Positions 16,895 to 25,307 of a stretch of DNA of 64,000 nt are shown one piece after another. A program made the translations under genes and the position numbers. This stretch comes from Streptomyces sp. NBC_01214 (GTDB lineage Bacteria; Actinomycetota; Actinomycetes; Streptomycetales; Streptomycetaceae): assembly GCF_026340975.1 (NCBI RefSeq), contig NZ_JAPEOS010000003.1, forward strand, positions 248,001 to 312,000, given 5' to 3'. Within the stretch, counting starts at the first letter, position 1. The number at the start of each line of letters is the position of its first letter. Below the pieces are notes generated by a model. It was not told the origin of the DNA. It saw only the letters and a list, made by a program, of their open reading frames with translations, and ran no database searches.

Positions 16895-18691
16895 CTACGG
16901 AGCCGGGCGGCACTGGCCGGACCGGGGCCCCTGGACGACGGTGCCCGTCTGCACCAGCTCCGGTGCGTTGCCCCCGCAACGCAGCGGTCCGGTGACCCGG
17001 TTGGCCCGGAACGCCGGGACGTCCGCGCCGGGCAGCGGTCCGTCGCCGCTGTTGCCGTCGATCCGTACGGGTCCGGTGACCGCGTTGGCGGAGGCCTGGA
17101 GGCCGCCGGTGTTGCCTTCGAAGGTCAGCGGACCCTGGAAGGTGTTGCCGGCGCAGGCGGTCGGCCCGTCCTCCGAGCCGGCCAGGACGTAGCCGACGCT
17201 GTCCGTGACGGAGACGGGGCCGGTGAGGCGCGAGCCGCAGAAGGCGAGGGCCAGGGCGCCCTCGGCGGACACGGGCCCGGTGACCCGGGCGTCCGTGATC
17301 GCCAGGGACCCGCCGGGAGCCACCTTGACCGGGCCCGTCTGGCTGCCGCCCGCGGCGATGCAGAGCGCCTGGCCGGCGCCCACCGTCAGGGTGCCGACGC
17401 GTGCCGTCGTGATGCACGGCAGGCTGAAGCCGACGCTGACGGGGGCCGGCCCGGCCGTCGCGCTCGGGGCGTGGCGCGCGTCCCCGCCGTACGTCGCGGT
17501 GATCGCGTGGGAGCCGGGCCGCAACGCGGCGGTGCGCAGCCGGGCCTGCCCGCCGTCGAGCGGTACGGTCGCCAGCGCGGTGGTCCCGTCGAAGAAGGTG
17601 ACCGTCCCGCCCGGCGTGCCCGCGGCCGGATGCGCCGGGGCGGCGGTCGCGGTGAGGGTCACCGGGTGCCCGAACAGCGGTGCGTCCGTGTCCGTGGCCA
17701 CCGTGAGCGAGGACCCGTACCGGAACGAGACGACCGCCTTGCCGTTGCCGCGGTTCACCCCCGGCAGGAGGACGGCGTCGGTGGCCGCGGGAGCCGCGAA
17801 GCCGCTGCCGCCCCCGCCGCCGGCCCCGTACAGGTTGTCGGGGTTCCCGCCGCCGGAGCCGCCGCCTCCGCCGAAGTAGCCACCGCCGCCTCCGCCGCCG
17901 TTGCCGCCGCGTGCGCCGTTGCCGCCGGCGCCGCCGCTGCCCGGGTTGGGCAGCCCGGTGTTGGGGTCGACGTCGCCTCCGGGTATGCCGGGGCCGCCGA
18001 GGGGCGAGGTGCGGCTGCCGGTGCCGTGCGCGGTCTGGGTCGCGCCCCCACCTCCGGCACCGGATCCCTCCGGGCCGCCGCCCTGGCCGCCCGGTTCACC
18101 GGCCGGGCCGCCGCCGTTGCCGCCGCGCAGCAGGGGCCCGCCGTTGCCCGCGCCCCCGCCGCCGCCGGCGACGAGGATTCGGTCGGTCGGTCCGAAGGCA
18201 CCGGTGCGCACATCGGTGGCGCCGCCGCCGGAACCGCCCCCGCCGTGCGCACCGCCGCCGCCGGCCCCGTGGCCGGTGCCGCCGGGCCGGGCGTACTCGC
18301 CGCGTCGCGAACTGCCGGAGCTACCGGCGCCGCCCACCGTGATCTGCAGGTTCTGGCCCGCGCTCACGGCGAGGCCCGCGCGGGTCTCGCCGCCGAGTCC
18401 GCCGGACGCCCCCTCGTTCGGGGGATTGGGGGTGACGAAGCCGGCCGCGCTGCCGCCCTCGGCTCCGAACACGTCGACGGTGACCGCGCTCACGCCCTCA
18501 GGGACGGTGAAGGTGTCCGTACCGACCGCCGTGTAGGTGCAGGTGGGGGGCGAGGTGGTGAACGTGCCGCCCGTACCGCAGGGCGAGGGCGCCCCGGCCG
18601 GGTCGGCGGTCGCGGGTGCGGCCGCCAGTACGGCTGCCAGCAGACCGGTCACGCCGGCCGCCACTGCTGTCTTGGCTCTGAAAATGCTCAA
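16895..18691 (-). CDS. Secreted glycine-rich protein with Ig-like domain and TGPV repeats
   Basis: The predicted 598-residue protein is exported: a signal peptide (FRAKTAVAAGVTGLLAAVLA, then cleavage near ATADP) follows the start. Residues about 40-290 are a glycine-rich domain introduced by TYTAVGTDTFTVPEGVSAVT, with long Gly-Gly-Gly-X runs. About 300-395 is a bacterial Ig-like domain (GTVTFFDGTTALATVPL to ITATYGGDARHAPS). From about 420 to the end come irregular repeats, each with TGPV or QGPL, spaced roughly 20-25 residues, possibly a beta-helix. I chose TTG at 18691 because no ATG or GTG gives a positively charged signal N-region. No anchor is visible, so it is probably a cell-surface or matrix protein. 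Function is unknown. Confidence 0.75.
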   Translation of the reverse strand: MSIFRAKTAVAAGVTGLLAAVLAAAPATADPAGAPSPCGTGGTFTTSPPTCTYTAVGTDTFTVPEGVSAVTVDVFGAEGGSAAGFVTPNPPNEGASGGLGGETRAGLAVSAGQNLQITVGGAGSSGSSRRGEYARPGGTGHGAGGGGAHGGGGSGGGATDVRTGAFGPTDRILVAGGGGGAGNGGPLLRGGNGGGPAGEPGGQGGGPEGSGAGGGGATQTAHGTGSRTSPLGGPGIPGGDVDPNTGLPNPGSGGAGGNGARGGNGGGGGGGYFGGGGGSGGGNPDNLYGAGGGGGSGFAAPAATDAVLLPGVNRGNGKAVVSFRYGSSLTVATDTDAPLFGHPVTLTATAAPAHPAAGTPGGTVTFFDGTTALATVPLDGGQARLRTAALRPGSHAITATYGGDARHAPSATAGPAPVSVGFSLPCITTARVGTLTVGAGQALCIAAGGSQTGPVKVAPGGSLAITDARVTGPVSAEGALALAFCGSRLTGPVSVTDSVGYVLAGSEDGPTACAGNTFQGPLTFEGNTGGLQASANAVTGPVRIDGNSGDGPLPGADVPAFRANRVTGPLRCGGNAPELVQTGTVVQGPRSGQCRPAP

Positions 18692-18741
18692 CGAGGTTCC
18701 AAACGAGAGTACTTGGGGAGATGCGGACAGCTGCCGGTGAC

Positions 18742-19818
18742 TCAGACGCCGTCGTCGGCGCACAGCGCCCAGGCATCGGAGTAGGTGCCGGGCGAGCTGA
18801 CCCCGCCGGTGTGGGTGACGGCCGTCCAGTAGGCGGCCGTGGTGGTTCCGTCGCTGACCGGGGTGCCGCCGGAGTTGCTCGGGTAGCTGCCGTTGAGGTG
18901 GTCGCCGACCGATCCGGGGCCGGTGAAGTCGGTGGTCGTGACGTTGCCGCCGCTGATCGCGGCGCCTCCGCTGACCAGCTTTCCGTCGTTGCCGGTGCAG
19001 CCGACCGTGACCGTCTGGCCGCTGGTCGCCGCGGTCGGGCCGCTCACCTCGCCGTGGCGGACCTTGACGGTGGCACCGCTGACGTCGATGTTGTTGCCGC
19101 TGCAGATCGCGTAGGCGTACGTGGTGTTGTTGCTGTTGCCGCCGCCGTTCCAGCCGACCGCGGTCCAGGAGTCGGGGTTGTTCTCGCCGTCGGCCGCGGC
19201 CTTCTGGCCGAAGCCGTGGGCGGAGTCGTTGAAGGTGGGGAAGCTCGCGATGGGCTTGAGGCTGCCGACGCTCGCCGGGGTGATGCGGGCGCCGCCGCCG
19301 ATCAGCCGGGTGTTGGCCGGGCAGCTCGCGGTGACCAGGCCCACCGTCCCGCTGGTGGTGGGTCCGGCGACCTTGTTCATGACCACTTGGGTGTGGTTGA
19401 TCAGGTTGCTGGTGAAGCACAGGGCGTACGGCGTGCTGGAGAAGGAGGCGTTCACCGCGCCGCCACTGCCGCCGATGCCGAGCCAGTGGGCCACGTCGGT
19501 CCCGACCACGCCGGTGGAGCCGGTGTACTCGGTGCTGCCGTCGGGGCTCGGCGAGGTGCCGTTGATCTTGTTGCCGTTCGACGAGGTGCCGGTGCCGATG
19601 GCCTGGTTGATCCCGCCGCCGGAGATCAGGCCGCTGCTACAGGCGGCGTGGGTGGATATCTCGGAGAAGGCGGATCCGGGCCCCGCGGTGGCGCCCGGGG
19701 TCTTCACGGTCACGCCGACCGTGTTGGCGTACGCGATTCCCGGTACGGCCAGGGCCAGCAGGGCGCTCACGACCAGCGCCTTTCCCGCGGCCGGGCGCCG
19801 CAGAAGCATCTTTCGCAT
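18742..19818 (-). CDS. Secreted hypothetical protein
   Basis: A 358-residue protein with a clear signal peptide (MRKMLLRRPAAGKALVVSAL, cleavage near AYA-NTV). The mature part holds three similar segments with the pattern C-x-G-x-L-(I/V)-(S/G)-GG, for example CSSGLISGGGINQ, CPANTRLIGGGARI and CTGNDGKLVSGGAAISGG. Each is followed later by WTAVG or YWTAV and then YALC, YAIC or WALC. This suggests a triplicated beta-rich, disulfide-containing unit. ATG at 19818 is preferred for the signal peptide, with a GAAGGGG-type site upstream. It is adjacent to the Gly-rich secreted protein on the same strand, 50 bp away. Function is not recognised; extracellular location is well supported. Confidence 0.75.
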   Translation of the reverse strand: MRKMLLRRPAAGKALVVSALLALAVPGIAYANTVGVTVKTPGATAGPGSAFSEISTHAACSSGLISGGGINQAIGTGTSSNGNKINGTSPSPDGSTEYTGSTGVVGTDVAHWLGIGGSGGAVNASFSSTPYALCFTSNLINHTQVVMNKVAGPTTSGTVGLVTASCPANTRLIGGGARITPASVGSLKPIASFPTFNDSAHGFGQKAAADGENNPDSWTAVGWNGGGNSNNTTYAYAICSGNNIDVSGATVKVRHGEVSGPTAATSGQTVTVGCTGNDGKLVSGGAAISGGNVTTTDFTGPGSVGDHLNGSYPSNSGGTPVSDGTTTAAYWTAVTHTGGVSSPGTYSDAWALCADDGV

Positions 19819-20213
19819 CAGGTTTTCCCCTTCGGAGGTGGATCTGGGCTGGAAGCGGCCATGGCCGCACGGCCTCCGACGCATCCGTGGTGGTTCTCGG
19901 GACTTCGGTCTGACCGAGGTGCTCGGCACGGCGTCGAACCAGGTCGTGGACAGCCGTGACGGGATGGGGTGTGCGGATTGCGCTTGCGGAATGTATCAGC
20001 CGGATTGGACCGCAGATGCGGTTGATCCCATGATTTCACCTAGCAAATGCTCTACTCGTCGGTGGGTGGTGGCTCTCTCCATGTCGCGGGGTTTTATCCG
20101 TAGATGAGGTTTTTCCAATCCCTCGCGCCGTTCGTGGCGAATCCCTGGTGAGGCTCCTGAGGCTGAGGGGGCCGTTGAACCGACTGTCCGATGAAGGGAA
20201 GGAGGTGAGTGCG
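19819..20213. other. Intergenic region between divergent secreted-protein genes
   Basis: The 395 bp hold no gene I can support. Composition between about 19960 and 20110 is less GC-rich than the flanks, as expected for divergent promoters of the genes at 19818 (-) and 20214 (+), but I cannot assign -35/-10 boxes with confidence. Short open frames here lack ribosome sites and codon bias. Confidence 0.5.
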
Positions 20214-20651
20214 ATGACCGGTTCGCTGCGCACACGGCGCCTGCTCGTCGGGACGGCGTCCGCCGGACTGCTGGCCGGCGGCTCGCTGCTGGGCCTCTCC
20301 GGCACCGCGAACGCCGCCCCGCCGGCGTCCGGCACGGTGAGCTCGATGCTCACCGGCGACCGTGACCGTGATCGTGACCACCGCCAGGACCGGCACGACC
20401 GGTGGGACCGCCAAGACCGCCACGACCGGTGGGACCGAAAGGACCGCCACGGCCGGTGGGACGGCCACAACCGGTGGGACCGCCATGACCGGTGCACCTG
20501 GGTGAAGGGCCACTGGGAGTCCAAGTGGCATCACGGCACCTGGCACGAGGGCTACCGCGACCACCACGGCAACTGGCACGACGGCTGGTGGGGCAAGGGC
20601 CACTCGCAGCACTGGGTGCCCGGCCACTGGAACTGCCACAACAAGTGGTAG
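20214..20651 (+). CDS. Secreted Asp-Arg-His-Trp repeat protein with WxxGxW motifs
   Basis: The 145-residue protein has a signal peptide (RTRRLLVGTASAGLLAGGSL to ANA-AP). The mature part has two low-complexity zones. Residues about 46-86 are imperfect repeats of DRHDRWDRQ or DRHDRWDRK, alternating acidic and basic. Residues about 88-145 are Trp/His-rich with CTWVKGHWESK, WHEGYRDHHGNW and WVPGHWNC, similar to WxxGxW-repeat proteins. Two cysteines bracket the Trp/His zone and may form a disulfide. The histidines could bind metal; this is inference. ATG at 20214 has GGAGGTG eight bases upstream. A terminator hairpin follows, so it is a single-gene transcript. Confidence 0.78.
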   Translation: MTGSLRTRRLLVGTASAGLLAGGSLLGLSGTANAAPPASGTVSSMLTGDRDRDRDHRQDRHDRWDRQDRHDRWDRKDRHGRWDGHNRWDRHDRCTWVKGHWESKWHHGTWHEGYRDHHGNWHDGWWGKGHSQHWVPGHWNCHNKW

Positions 20652-20683
20652 CGCCCCAGCGCCGTAGCGCCGACCGGCGCACA

Positions 20684-20713
20684 GGGGTTCCGGGGTCACC
20701 GCCCCGGAACCCC
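20684..20713 (+). terminator. Terminator hairpin after the repeat protein gene
   Basis: A perfect 12-bp stem, GGGGTTCCGGGG (20684-20695) and its complement (20702-20713), with a 6-nt loop, lies 32 bp after the stop at 20651. Confidence 0.8.
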
Positions 20714-20777
20714 GTCCGTTCCCGGCCCCCGGACCGGCACGGAGCCACCGGGGCCGCTCGCACAGCGAGGAACCGTC

Positions 20778-21197
20778 ATGGACACCGCAACCACATCCCC
20801 GGCGCGGCCGAGGACCGTGCACCACCCCCTGCCCTCAGGGCCGCAGGCCGCCGGCGAAGCCCGCCGCAGCGCCGCGCGCACCCTGGCCCTACACCCCGTG
20901 CGCTGCCCACAGGAGACCGCCTGCGACATCCTGCTGATCGCGTCCGAGCTCGCCACCAACGCGGTCCGGCACGCCATTCCCCCGTACGCGCTCACGATCA
21001 GCCTGGACCGGGGCCGGGCGGGCATCTGCGTCAGCGACGGCTCGCTCTCCCTGCCCCAGCGGGGCGACGGCCACGGGACCGACGCCACCCGGGGGCGCGG
21101 CCTGCAGATCGTCCGGGCGCTCGGCGCGGACCTCTTCGTCAGCCGCTCACCGCGCGGCAAGCAGGTCATCGCCGTGATCACCTGGCGGGACGGCTGA
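20778..21197 (+). CDS. ATP-binding protein, RsbW/SpoIIAB-like serine kinase (anti-sigma type)
   Basis: The 139-residue protein is a single HATPase_c domain of the type abundant in Streptomyces. It shows the N-box ASELATNAVRHA (about residues 56-67), the G1-like VSDGS and the G2-like GRGLQIVRALG. These proteins bind ATP and either sequester sigma factors or phosphorylate anti-sigma antagonists. No partner antagonist is adjacent. The next operon encodes an ECF-type sigma with its own zinc anti-sigma, separated by a terminator, so a direct pairing is unlikely. The ATG at 20778 follows a GAGGAACC segment. Confidence 0.82.
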   Translation: MDTATTSPARPRTVHHPLPSGPQAAGEARRSAARTLALHPVRCPQETACDILLIASELATNAVRHAIPPYALTISLDRGRAGICVSDGSLSLPQRGDGHGTDATRGRGLQIVRALGADLFVSRSPRGKQVIAVITWRDG

Positions 21198-21203
21198 CCC
21201 GAC

Positions 21204-21225
21204 GGTTCCCTCGAACGAGGGAACC
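21204..21225 (+). terminator. Terminator hairpin after the RsbW-like gene
   Basis: A perfect 10-bp stem (GGTTCCCTCG and complement) with centre AA lies 7 bp after the stop at 21197. It separates this gene from the sigma factor operon. Confidence 0.75.
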
Positions 21226-21369
21226 GGGCCTCGTCCTGGAGCGTGAACGCCCTCCCATCCGCACGTGCCTCCGCTACGAAGAACCATCAGACCCATCCCC
21301 TGGACCTGTGGCCCCCACCGCCCCGTGCGGCGGTCCGGCCGCTGCTCTCCGGACAAGGACCACCATGCG

Positions 21370-22038
21370 ATGGACACCCCGCCCCCGGCCGGACGCCCCC
21401 GGCCTCCCCTGCGTCTGGTCCCCCCGGCCGGAGCCCGCCCCGTGAACCAGCCGAGCCCCTTCGGCCCCGACCCCACCGGTGGCCCCACCGACCGCACCGA
21501 CCTCCCCGAGGTCATGCGGCAGGTCGCCCACGGGGACAAGGAGGCGTTCTCCGTCCTGTACGACGCCCTCGCCCCGCTGGTCTTCGGGATCGTGATCAAA
21601 GTCGTACGGGACCGGGCCCAGTCCGAGGAGGTCGCCCAGGAGGTCATGATCGACCTGTGGCGGCAGGCCGCCCGCTACCGGCCCGACTCCGCCAGCGTCA
21701 CCACGTGGGCGGCGACCATCGCCCACCGGCGGGCCGTCGACCGGGTCCGCTCCGCCCAGGCGTCCGCCGACCGGGAACGCGCGCAGGCCGCCCGCGAGCA
21801 CCGGACGGCGTTCGACGAGGTCGCCGAACAGGTCGAGATCCGCCTGGACAGCGAACAGGTCCGCCGCTGCCTGCGCGGCCTCACCGAACTCCAGCGCCAG
21901 GCGGTGACCCTGGCCTACTACCAGGGCCTGACCTACCGCGAGGTCGCCGAAGTCCTCCACACGCCGCTTCCCACCGTCAAGACGCGCATGCGCGACGGGC
22001 TGGTCCGGCTCCGTGACTGCATGGGGGTGACCACATGA
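21370..22038 (+). CDS. SigK-like ECF RNA polymerase sigma factor
   Basis: This 222-residue sigma-70 family protein has region 2 (GDKEAFSVLYDALAPLVFGI, then SEEVAQEVMIDLWRQAARY and SVTTWAATIAHRRAVDRVRS) and region 4 (LTELQRQAVTLAYYQGLTYR, then EVAEVLHTPLPTVKTRMRDG). The pattern matches the SigK group, whose partner is an RskA-type membrane anti-sigma, encoded immediately downstream with a 4-nt overlap. I give ATG at 21370, but the GTG at 21442 (just before NQPSPFGP) is also plausible because homology starts after it. It likely directs RNA polymerase to its own promoter and an unknown envelope or stress regulon once released. Confidence 0.87.
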   Translation: MDTPPPAGRPRPPLRLVPPAGARPVNQPSPFGPDPTGGPTDRTDLPEVMRQVAHGDKEAFSVLYDALAPLVFGIVIKVVRDRAQSEEVAQEVMIDLWRQAARYRPDSASVTTWAATIAHRRAVDRVRSAQASADRERAQAAREHRTAFDEVAEQVEIRLDSEQVRRCLRGLTELQRQAVTLAYYQGLTYREVAEVLHTPLPTVKTRMRDGLVRLRDCMGVTT

Positions 22039-22787
22039 ACCAGCACCGGTCCGACAGCCACGCCCTCACCGCCGCGTACGCACTGAACGCCCTGGACGCC
22101 GGCGAACGCGAGCCGTTCACCGACCACCTCGCCCGGTGCGAGGAGTGCCGCCTGGAAGTGGCCGGGTTCCAGGCCACCGCCGCCCGGCTGGCGGCCGCCG
22201 TGGCCCAGCCGCCGCCCACCGCCATGAAGCAGCGGACCCTGGCAGCCGTCGAAGGCGTGCGCCAACTCCCGCCCCGACGCTCCACCCCCCTCTCCCCGGC
22301 CCCGCTGGGCGGCGCGCTGCGCCGCAAGGCCGGCCTGTTCGCCGTGGCCGCGAGCGTGGCCGCCGCGGCCCTGTTCGCGGGCCTGGCCGCCTGGCAGAAC
22401 CAGGAGAGCCGCCACTACGAACAGCAGGCCGGGCAGATCGAGCAGCGCCTCGACGACGTCAGCACGGTCCTGTCCGCTCCCGACGCCCGGACCGCCCACG
22501 GCCGCGCCAGCAACGGAGCCGCCGCCACCGTCGTCTCCTCGGCGATGCGCAACAAGGCCGTGTTCACCGCCGGCGGACTGCCCGCGCCCGTCGCCGGCAC
22601 GACCTACCAGCTGTGGCTGGACCACGACGGCACCATGCGCCCGGCCGGTTTCATCCACCGGGACGGCACCGTCCTCGTCGAGGGCGACACCGCCGACGCC
22701 GGCGCGATCGGCCTCACCCTCGAACCCGCCGGAGGATCCCCACGACCCACCACGCCCCCCCTGCTCCTGATGGACCTGCCCGCCTGA
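22035..22787 (+). CDS. RskA-type zinc anti-sigma factor
   Basis: The 250-residue protein has an N-terminal anti-sigma domain with the zinc motif H31-xxx-C35-xx-C38 (DHLARCEECRLEV). A single transmembrane helix lies at about residues 97-117 (LFAVAASVAAAALFAGLAAW), and the extracytoplasmic domain resembles the RskA family (TTYQLWLDHDGTMRPAGFI). It holds the SigK-like factor at the membrane until regulated proteolysis or redox change releases it. The ATG overlaps the sigma stop (ATGA), giving coupled translation. The cytoplasmic N-terminus and periplasmic C-terminus are inferred from the positive RRK flank of the helix. Confidence 0.88.
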   Translation: MNQHRSDSHALTAAYALNALDAGEREPFTDHLARCEECRLEVAGFQATAARLAAAVAQPPPTAMKQRTLAAVEGVRQLPPRRSTPLSPAPLGGALRRKAGLFAVAASVAAAALFAGLAAWQNQESRHYEQQAGQIEQRLDDVSTVLSAPDARTAHGRASNGAAATVVSSAMRNKAVFTAGGLPAPVAGTTYQLWLDHDGTMRPAGFIHRDGTVLVEGDTADAGAIGLTLEPAGGSPRPTTPPLLLMDLPA

Positions 22788-22883
22788 CCGCGCGCCGCCC
22801 ACGACGGCGACCGGGGTGCCCTCGCCCCTCTGGTCGAGGCAAAAGGGGCTGCGGCGGATCCGGGCGCCGGGCAACATGGCGGT

Positions 22884-23369
22884 GTGGCCGATCTTCTGTG
22901 GGACGACGTGAGCTGCTTCTTCGACCCGGACCTGATGGGGGCGCTGCCGGACGTGCGCGTCCCGGGTTGTTCGGTCGAGGATTGGCAGGCGGTCCTCGAT
23001 CTCGTCGAGGCGAGGGGCTGGAAGTGCCGGTACTCCGAAGGCGATACGGAGCTTCCGGTGCCCCGGGCGGCGAGCGTACTGTCGCGGCCGGTGGACGCCG
23101 AGTGCCCGGAGTTGCGGGTCTGGCCGGTCGCCGACGTCCTGGCGATCTTCCGTTTCTACGCCGACGAGATCATCGACTTCGACGTCGACCTCAGGGAGTT
23201 GCAGGGGCAGGAACGACTCGATGTGTTCTGCGGCTTCTTGCGGGAGATCGGGCGATGCGTGGGCAAGACCGTCCTGATGGATGCGGAGGGCGGCTACGGC
23301 AGTCCCGTACTCGGCTACGACGTCGCGGCCGATCGGGTCGTCCTCCTGGCCGAACCGCTGGTCAGGTGA
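22884..23369 (+). CDS. Hypothetical protein
   Basis: A 161-residue soluble protein that I do not recognise as a characterised family. The N-terminus (MADLLWDDVSCFFDPDLMGA, then LPDVRVPGCSVEDWQAVLDL) and the segment IFRFYADEIIDFDVDLRELQ give an acidic, mixed alpha/beta protein. There is no signal peptide or membrane segment. Similar small Streptomyces proteins are often found near toxin-immunity genes, but no toxin is visible here, so I make no such claim. The start is GTG at 22884; there is no strong ribosome site. The following small gene lies 40 bp downstream on the same strand. Confidence 0.65.
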   Translation: MADLLWDDVSCFFDPDLMGALPDVRVPGCSVEDWQAVLDLVEARGWKCRYSEGDTELPVPRAASVLSRPVDAECPELRVWPVADVLAIFRFYADEIIDFDVDLRELQGQERLDVFCGFLREIGRCVGKTVLMDAEGGYGSPVLGYDVAADRVVLLAEPLVR

Positions 23370-23409
23370 CCGTGGCCGTCCTGATGCGAGTGGGGGGCGT
23401 CCGGAACTG

Positions 23410-23748
23410 ATGAGAAGCGAGCCCGAACCACTCGAAGCGGACTGGACCATGACCATGGGCGGTGCGCCCATCGGGTTCCTCTCCGTGGAAACGCGAGACT
23501 GGCCGTGGATCCTGTGCCGGTTCGAGCCCTTGGCCGGCTGGGAGTCCGTCCGCCACCTGTTCGACGTCCAGAACGAGGCCGCGAGCGAGGGCTTTCCCGC
23601 AGAAAAGATGGGGGCGACCAAGGAAATCCTGGACCGTGGCGTAGCGCTGCGTTCGATGGATGCCGAAGGGCATCCGGACGTCACGCCCTTCATGGTGTAC
23701 ATCAAGGGCGGCACGGCAAGGTTCCGCCCCGGTGCGCCGGCGCCTTGA
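23410..23748 (+). CDS. Hypothetical protein
   Basis: A 112-residue protein without recognised motifs. It reads MRSEPEPLEADWTMTMGGAP, IGFLSVETRDWPWILCRFEP, then LAGWESVRHLFDVQNEAAS and a C-terminal FMVYIKGGTARFRPG. The pattern of short beta strands in the first half and a helix in the middle suggests a compact cytoplasmic domain. ATG at 23410 is preferred because upstream in-frame codons overlap the previous gene. It may form an operon with the gene ending at 23369. Function unknown. Confidence 0.6.
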   Translation: MRSEPEPLEADWTMTMGGAPIGFLSVETRDWPWILCRFEPLAGWESVRHLFDVQNEAASEGFPAEKMGATKEILDRGVALRSMDAEGHPDVTPFMVYIKGGTARFRPGAPAP

Positions 23749-24293
23749 CCGCGGCGGCCCGCGGCGATCGCCCTCGGGCGCACGGGAGTTCCTCCGGGCT
23801 GAGCACTCGTGAAGGGACGGGTCGGTCACGCCCCACGGATCCTCGCCCCGTGCGCAAGCCACGCTCATGCGGAGGCGGCAGACGTCGACCGGGGCACGCC
23901 CGAGTTCGCCGTACCGACCTGGTACGGCCAGGGCGCACGGTGGAAACCACCTCCCTGGCCGCGACCCTCGCTCTGGACCGACCTGCGACCACGGCTCCGC
24001 CCGCACGCCTTCACCTTCCAGCATGCGTTCGCCCCGGACGGAACTTCGACCGACCAGGTCCGCTGACGCTGTCGAACACCTCGACGGAACCCTCTGCGAG
24101 GGGAGCTCGCCGGCCGCCCCGGCAAGGAGCTCGTACAAGTGGCCGCACGCGCGACCGCAGCGCGCCGATCCGCAGGATTCGGGCCCGCCGGCCCCCTCTC
24201 AGGGGCCCGTGTCCACCGAGTCGATCGGGCACCGCGATCGAAGTCACCGGCGATGCCCGGGCCCACGCGCCTCGGCGCCGAACCGATCGGGGC
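23749..24293. other. Intergenic region without a recognised gene
   Basis: In 545 bp I see no frame with both start context and family resemblance. The open frames here, for example 23809-24066 (+), have atypical composition and no ribosome site. It could hold decayed coding sequence, but nothing identifiable remains. Confidence 0.45.
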
Positions 24294-24743
24294 TCAAGGG
24301 GTCATGTCGTACGTGACCCACATGGTCCGCTGGGCGACCTGGTCGTACTTGGACCGCGCCCGGTGGTTGTCATCAGCGGTGATCCAGCGGACCACGCTCC
24401 AGCCGCGCTCGGCCGCGAGCTCGCGCAGCGCGCCGAGCAGCAGGTCGGCGGCGCCCGAACCGCGGTGCTGCGGTGCCACGAACAGGTCGTCGAGGAAGCA
24501 GCCCACCGTCGCGGAGAGCGGGCGCGCGAACGGACGGTAGTGGGCGAGGCCCAGCAACCGCCCCTCCGTGTCCTCGGCCACCAGGGCGCCCACCTCGTGG
24601 CCGGGGTCGGTCACCCAGGACCAGACCGTGGCGGCCGCCTCCTCGGTCTGCTCCACACCGTAGAAGTCGGCGTAGCCGCGGTAGAGGGCGCGCCACTGGG
24701 CGAAATCGCCGTCCCGCACGGAACGCACGCTGATGTCGGACAT
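24294..24743 (-). CDS. GNAT family N-acetyltransferase
   Basis: The 149-residue protein shows the GNAT fold: SDISVRSVRDGDFAQWRALY at the start, beta4 LGLAHYRPF, the acetyl-CoA pyrophosphate loop in LFVAPQHRGSGAADLLLGAL (Q/R-x-x-G-x-A/G motif at about residues 92-102) and a C-terminal ARSKYDQVAQRTMWVTYD. It transfers an acetyl group from acetyl-CoA to an amine; the substrate is not predictable. ATG at 24743 begins the conserved domain, and the longer in-frame extension to 24812 shows no homology. It stands alone between two gene-free stretches. Confidence 0.85.
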   Translation of the reverse strand: MSDISVRSVRDGDFAQWRALYRGYADFYGVEQTEEAAATVWSWVTDPGHEVGALVAEDTEGRLLGLAHYRPFARPLSATVGCFLDDLFVAPQHRGSGAADLLLGALRELAAERGWSVVRWITADDNHRARSKYDQVAQRTMWVTYDMTP

Positions 24744-25307
24744 AGGGCTGGACTCCCGTGATCGAAGGAAGGCGGAGCGGGGCGTGTGCGCCGCCGCTCC
24801 GGCGCAGAGCATCGATCATGCTGGAGCACGGCGGGCCCGGCAGGTGCCGCGGTGTCGAAACGCGGACCGTCCCAGCGCCACGATGTACGGGTGCGGCCGG
24901 CGGAGCCCCGCGCGCCGAACACCGCTGTCGGCGCGCAGGGGTCCCCTGGACCAGGTCACTCCGTGACCGCGAGAGCCGCCAAGCGGTCCGCAGGGTGGTG
25001 GCCACGACCAGTGAACCAGGAGCGGCCCCGGGGCGACACCTGGTCCGGGGCACGGAATCGGGCCGGCCCACCCCGTGTCGTTACAGTGGATCATCCAAGA
25101 GGCGAATCGGCCCTTCCGGCCGGCACGTGCTAGGCAGATCGCGGGATTTCGCTCGCTCGTGCGGGTTTCCGCCCCTGTGGGCCCGCGCGGACGACGGCGA
25201 GTGACCCGCGAGGCGCTCGTCCCGGGCCGTCGCGCGCCGCCCGGCGTGCCCGTACGTCGTGTCCGGACGATGATGTGGAGAGAACGGCGTGCGGAAGGGG
25301 GCGTCTC
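24744..25307. other. Intergenic region upstream of the SpoIIE-type phosphatase
   Basis: The 564 bp hold no gene I can support. It must contain the promoters of the divergent genes at 24743 (-) and 25308 (+). I could not assign them; no canonical HrdB, SigB or WhiG-like boxes stood out. Confidence 0.45.

Noticed and set aside
19996..20235. Small minus-strand gene in the 19.8-20.2 kb gap
   Set aside because: It overlaps the start of the secreted repeat protein, lacks a ribosome site and has no codon bias or homology.
23809..24066. Small plus-strand gene of about 85 codons
   Set aside because: Composition is unlike neighbouring genes, with many Pro/Trp/His, no ribosome site and no family resemblance.
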